Assembly (NCBI GenBank): GCA_029851415.1 | Contig: CM056742.1 | Coordinates: forward strand, 49,950,954-50,014,953 | Reading direction: 5' to 3' | Length of the DNA stretch: 64,000 bases | DNA from: Eretmocerus hayati | Lineage: Eukaryota; Arthropoda; Insecta; Hymenoptera; Aphelinidae | Part shown: positions 59,700 to 64,000 of the stretch, in pieces | How the letters are laid out: each line of letters begins with the position of its first letter | Position numbering within the stretch: the first letter of the stretch is position 1 | The notes under the pieces: generated by a model | Database searches by the model: none | The model's input: only the letters and a program-made list of their open reading frames with translations | What the model was told of the DNA's origin: nothing | Made by a program: the position numbers and the translations under genes

Positions 59700-60430
59700 G
59701 TTGTTATTTTAGGAACTCGCCAAACGAATAAGAAGTTCATGAAATTCACTTTGACTTTCTTGGTACTCGCAACCGACGACTGATGAACATAGAATCGCCG
59801 GTCTCGCTCAGCTACAGCCCGTCTGCACTCGTCTGTCAGCGTAATAGAGCCGAGCTCGCGCGGGCTCGACGAGTTGCTACAAAGCCGCGAAATTCGGCGC
59901 TCCGGCTCGACAAGCCATCCGTCAAGCTGTTGGCACATTGCGCTCCCTATCCGCGACCCTAATGTACGCGTATAATACGAATCGCTCGCGCGACTTTCGG
60001 CTCCGCTGCCGAGCTTGCGGAACGTGGTATTTTGCATACGTGTATATCTGTATATCCAGGCTGCGCGTAATCGGGCAGCAGGTGTCCCACGAAAGTCCCT
60101 AACGAAGGATAACCCTCCCTCTTGCAGCCCTCCTACGCAACGAAAGAGTCCCTTTTGGTTGGTCTGCACCCCTCGGCTCACCGCATCTTCCTTCCTTCCT
60201 TCCTCTTGAGCCGCGAGCTTTCCTTCCTCGTTGTAGCTCGTTCGCTTCTTTTTCATCTGTATCTCCGTTCTACCCGATGAGACAAGATTCTGGTGCCCCA
60301 CAATTCCATCCTGGGGTGCCCTTGTTCGAAGGATAGTGACAGCTTTTGGTCCAGTAACGATTTTGCGCACGGTACCGGCGGGCCTCTTCTGCGTATTCGC
60401 CAGTCACTCCGAGGGGAGTTTTTGCTTGTT
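59700..60430. other. CpG-rich block, no gene called
   Basis: A minus-strand frame of 226 codons crosses this block but opens with GTG rather than ATG and contains no recognised domain. CpG density is high, as in the other promoter-like blocks. It lies downstream of the candidate exon at 60762-61028 on the minus strand and could contain later exons or unrelated promoter DNA. Confidence 0.3.
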
Positions 60431-60761
60431 AAATTGTTTGCTCGTCTCGCCGGGGGAGAATCAATGCCATTAGATTGTGCTGAAATCAGAAAGTCGAGAT
60501 GTGCCAGCGTACTATGTTGGTGCTCTACGCTTGTTATTGTCTAATTACTCAGCTTTTTACCCGAGATTGGGAATCCAGTCCCGGTGTGAGGAAGGTGAAA
60601 AACTTCGATTTACGCTCGAACATCTTTTTCCCACGAGTTATTCCGCTTGGGCTTGTTTTGTTCAGGTTCAAAATTTATCATGATGATGGTGAAATATTCT
60701 CTGTTATAGAGTGGAACAGTATAAGTGAGAGTCATGATTTATTCATGAGTGGGACACTTAC

Positions 60762-61028
60762 CCGATGGAAATACCGATGCTTCTTGTTTCGCAAATTTTG
60801 TAGATGTTGAAGCATTGCTTCCTTGTGTGCATCTCCAATAGTTCTATAGAGTAAACGAGCATGAGAAGGAATCTTGAAAATCCGATGGCAAATTGATTCC
60901 AGAGTTATTCGAATTGTTCGATTTAGCCACGCTATGCAAAGGAATCCATTCAAGTGGGGGTCGCTGTGGATACACTCCACACTAGCGATGAAAAAAAGAA
61001 AATAGAGAACCGCATGTTGAGCACCCAT
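60762..61028 (-). CDS. Candidate first exon of a small secreted protein
   Basis: On the minus strand ATG (GCTATGG context) opens 89 codons that end in phase 0 at a strong donor (CATCGG then GTAAGT). Residues 1-20 look like a signal peptide: short N-region MGAQH, hydrophobic core AVLYFLFFIAS, then VEC before IHSDPHLNG. The rest is basic and rich in His/Arg, with one N-glycosylation site (NRT), three Cys overall, and the segments RITLESICHRIFKIPSH and RTIGDAHKEAMLQHLQ before KKHRYFHR at the donor. The sequence suggests a secreted peptide or small enzyme or hormone precursor, but I do not recognise the family. The second exon should be in phase 0 below 60760; none is identified with confidence. 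Confidence 0.45.
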
Positions 61029-61148
61029 AGCATTGAGTTCGTGGCGGAAAATCAAAGGGAGGCCTGCAGTAATGCTAGCTGATTGTTTTTCTGTTTTTCG
61101 ATCATAGTCGACTCTTTCCTCCAGCTACCAAGTGATTTAGATTTGATA

Positions 61149-61187
61149 AAAAAAAAAAAAAAAAACAAAAAACAAAAAAAAACAACA
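61149..61187. repeat. A-rich tract
   Basis: A run of A interrupted only by C residues. It could be a retroposed poly-A tail; no adjacent retroelement is recognised. Confidence 0.6.
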
Positions 61188-61374
61188 GAACGAGGTGAGT
61201 CTTCGTCCTTCTTGCTCAGACTTACAAAAATCGTGCAAATCAAGTCCTTTATGGCAATGGTAACTTTGCATTTGAAGATGGCAATGGCAGTTACGCTCTT
61301 GCCTCGTAATTTTGCTTTCTCGAAAGAGAATAGTATATTATGTGACGAGCGCGCAGCACGAGTCGCAAACGACA

Positions 61375-61458
61375 TTTTCTAGCTGTGCTACATCGGAAGC
61401 GCGACTTTAGCGAGGACGAGTCGAAAATCGCGCTTTCGACGTAGACAGCTAGAAAGCA
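61375..61458. repeat. Hairpin with ~32-bp imperfect stem
   Basis: TTTCTAGCTGTGCTACATCG then GAAGCGCGA pairs with TCGCGCTTTCGACGTAGACA then GCTAGAAA, with a few mismatches and a short loop. It resembles a small foldback MITE. Confidence 0.7.
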
Positions 61459-61646
61459 TTCATTTGGTGCCAGGTGAATTTTCGTTAAATTTTTTCCAAA
61501 AAAATTTTTTTCTTCTTCAGTAAAGCTCTTGAGTACATGAAATTTGTACAGTCTCTTCCTTTCGCCAAGATCTATCTAATGTAGGTCACAGTTTTTCTTT
61601 ATAAGCCCTCACAAAAATAGTACAACCCCAACTTTCGAGCCCTCTG

Positions 61647-61649
<3 letters not shown>

Positions 61650-61697
<48 letters not shown>
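61650..61697. repeat. (GT)n microsatellite
   Basis: About 24 dinucleotide units, nearly uninterrupted. Confidence 0.95.
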
Positions 61698-61705
<8 letters not shown>

Positions 61706-61811
61706 TGTTTTCTATCGCTCAGCAAAACTCCTCACTGGTTTGATCGATCGTCCTGAAATTTTCATGCCATGTCCGGAGTCGTCTCTAGATGGGAATGCTA
61801 GGTTTTAAGTG

Positions 61812-61823
61812 CCCCCCCCCCCC
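61812..61823. repeat. Poly-C run (12)
   Basis: Twelve C residues between AAGTG and GATGATTAC. Confidence 0.85.
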
Positions 61824-61919
61824 GATGATTACTTTTATACTTATGAATTCTTCTTCATTTATCTGTAATTTTTTTTGTTCTAATAACTAGAAATATTGTC
61901 TCCTTTCCCCTCAAGAAAT

Positions 61920-62116
61920 CTGAGGCGGTAAATCACACGTTTCTCGACGTGTTGAATCGATTGGTTAATACGGAATTCCGATTAAGGCTCGTTTTATTCT
62001 AGCTTCTTCATACCTCTCTTACATCGGGCTATACGACCTTCATAGTCACAATTTGACAAAATTCTGTATCAACCAATCGATTCAGCACGTCGAGAAACAT
62101 CTAAATCACCTCCTCC
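61920..62116. mobile_element. Foldback MITE
   Basis: The left arm (61920-61976) and right arm (62056-62116) are inverted repeats around GTTTCTCGACGTG and GAATCGATTGGTT. No target duplication is evident. Half of one arm recurs at 62403-62441. Confidence 0.65.
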
Positions 62117-62402
62117 ACATTTCTTCCATACAGTAAAATCAAGTACAAATCATTTATAAGATGTGCTTCTTTCGGAAAAATTTCAAATTTTTCATTAAAA
62201 AATTCACAAGTCAAAAAATACTCGTGTGATCATGCGCAAAATTCACTGGCATCATCATCACAATCTCCAAAATACACCTACAAAGTCTCAGAAGAGTTTG
62301 TCAAATGAATCAAGAAATTTTGCGTTCCAAATGAGACATTGTTATTCCAATTTTTACGTTCACCGGCACTAAATTGCTTTCTTTCCTGATCTCATCATCT
62401 CT

Positions 62403-62441
62403 TCACCAAAATTCTGTATCAACCAATCGATTTGTCACGTT
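62403..62441. repeat. Partial copy of the 61.9-kb MITE arm
   Basis: CAAAATTCTGTATCAACCAA then TCGATTTGTCACGT matches 62057-62092 with few changes. Confidence 0.65.
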
Positions 62442-64000
62442 AATAAAAATCAATAACAAACTTGACGTTCTTCTTACACTGTTCTACCGAGTGCAAATTA
62501 AAATTCACACTCCATGATTTATTTTTCAAATAACAAGTTTGTTAAAAAATACTCATTTTACTTGCTTTTCTTAAAACCGATTCATCCCATTTCCAATATA
62601 AGTAGTCACCATGAGTGATTCTTTTTCAATTCAAATTATCATTTACAGCTCAGAATACTCATGCCTGGTTCATATGTCAGTAAATCAAAAATATAACATA
62701 TTTTTTTGTTATTCTTATATTTCATAACCAACTTTCTGCACATCCTGATCATTTTGATTTGTTTATCTCAGAATTTATTTCCCAAATATTCTTCATATCC
62801 TTTATTACTTGTGTCCCTTCTCTAGTACTTCGTCCAATTTTTTGAGTCATTTTTCATAATAAAGAAAGGGATTACATTAAAAAATTCCTGTACTGGAAGA
62901 TGATTTCGTAGAATTTAATAACGTGCAAAAACAGATTAGTTCTAGTTCTTGCGGTATGTTAGCGTTAGCATACGCATCAACAATCTGTTTTGGTAGAGAT
63001 CCGTCGATGAGGAATTATTGTACTGATGAAATAATACTGCGGAATCATTTATAGTATATTATGCGTTGAGTGCCAAAAACTTTGTTCTTCACGAAAACCT
63101 TGTTCGATGTCGGCTTACGGCGAGACGTGGAAACTGTGTGTTTCCATGCTACCTCGCGCAGCAAGGAAGCGTCGCAGTTTCCGCGTCGAGTTGTATATAT
63201 GAAAATATTGTTGACTGGAATTTTGGAAGAGCATCCTTGGTAAATATGAAAATTTGGAAGAGTATATGAAAATGATAGAGAAATGATTTATCATCCATTA
63301 GAATAATTATTTGATGAAGATCATTATTTGATAATATCGATGTTTTAGATGAATAAATATTTTGATACAAATTCCGTAAGGAGAATTGATCATTGTAACA
63401 AATTAGTATATTTGAATTTCTGAATGAATAATAGTTGACTTCTTCAATCGCAATGAGAAAGCATCCTGCTAAACTCTTTTAGCAGCGTATTTTTTGGGAG
63501 GACCGTCTGATCATTCTTCTCGGGACTTACGTCACGTATAGTCATCGGTATTCATGCGATAAATCATCATGCTATTTGAACGCGAATTGTAAAATTGACT
63601 TCCTCTCTTGAGTTCCACCAGTAGCTAAAATCTCATAGTTGCATTTTTGCCTGTAGCAAAATAGTAAAATACCATCTAATCACTTCAAGACCATATAAAC
63701 TGAAAAAACCATCGGATTAATTCAAACAGATTGTACAAAACGTGGAGACGTTTCTCAGTTGCCCCTTAGCTCTCTCGCTAGCGATCGTTCAGCTTGTAAA
63801 TGTTTTTGATGATTTAGAGGTTCCCAGAATTCTTTCGTAGCTCAATAATGATATTTGTCAAATGGCGGGTGGTGGTCGATTGATCACATTAAAAACAGGT
63901 TTCATTTGAAGTTTGGTAAGATATCATATTGTCATCCAGCGAATTGATCAGACAGTCTCACCCATAATTCACACGGCCACGTGATATACTGTAGTCAGAC
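62442..64000. other. AT-rich right end, no gene recognised
   Basis: No supported gene. TAGTATATTATGCGTTG at 63053-63069 is shared with about 39555-39571, suggesting a common repeat edge, but similarity does not extend far. Confidence 0.35.

Noticed and set aside
59690..60370. 226-codon minus-strand frame
   Set aside because: It opens with GTG, lies in CpG-rich DNA where stops are rare, and shows no domain or splice structure.

Overview
This window looks like nuclear DNA from a multicellular eukaryote, most likely an insect. It is AT-rich with abrupt CpG-rich islands, and CpG is not depleted. It has no operon-like gene packing and no bacterial-type coding, but carries many inverted-repeat (foldback/MITE-like) elements, tandem arrays and short exons with GT/AG splice signals. 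The CpG content and intron-rich, gene-poor character would suit a hymenopteran; that is an inference and nothing here proves it. No long intact gene, rRNA gene or CRISPR array was recognised.

Layout. 0.5-2.5 kb: two copies of a ~330-bp sequence, each keeping a 26-codon minus-strand frame with the same stop position, separated by three small hairpin repeats. 3.3-7.6 kb: a 983-bp tandem array (about 4.3 units). Each unit has a CpG-rich block, a short minus-strand open segment ending in a consensus splice donor, and AT-rich subrepeats; it resembles tandem alternative first exons. 9.5-14.2 kb: a Tigger-like end, degenerate repeats, an imperfect inverted repeat and a 1.49-kb near-perfect palindrome. 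15.0-17.6 kb: CpG-rich, promoter-like, no confident gene. 19.7-22.5 kb: foldback MITEs with TAA and TTAA target duplications and a decayed coding fragment related to one at 57.1 kb.

23.6-27.6 kb: a ~3.9-kb foldback element centred on a 33-bp minisatellite that itself reverses orientation in the middle. 30.6-32.0 kb: a 1.38-kb palindromic element with a TAA target duplication, inserted in a GC-rich minisatellite. 33.5-37.0 kb: a dense mosaic of short palindromic modules built on the motif GTGCG(T/C)AAA, one pair nested in a mariner-like element, with REP-like GC-rich blocks and tRNA-like sequences at the edge. 39.2-44.5 kb: a 46-bp minisatellite and a ~318-bp satellite with trimeric higher-order structure, bracketed by an inverted 26-bp repeat.

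45.6-47.6 kb holds the best gene evidence: two plus-strand exons with compatible phase, encoding a Pro/Asn-rich segment followed by an acidic segment of unrecognised family. 48-59 kb is mostly unassigned, with CpG-rich stretches, a nested foldback at 54.7-55.8 kb and a 125-codon frame at 57.1 kb. 59.0-59.4 kb has a cluster of palindromes around TTCGCGTACGCGAA and a strong hairpin. 60.8-61.0 kb (minus) looks like the first exon of a small secreted protein. The window ends in AT-rich DNA with a (GT)n tract and a MITE family. The parts do not form a pathway; the main theme is inverted-repeat elements that build, carry or sit inside tandem arrays.
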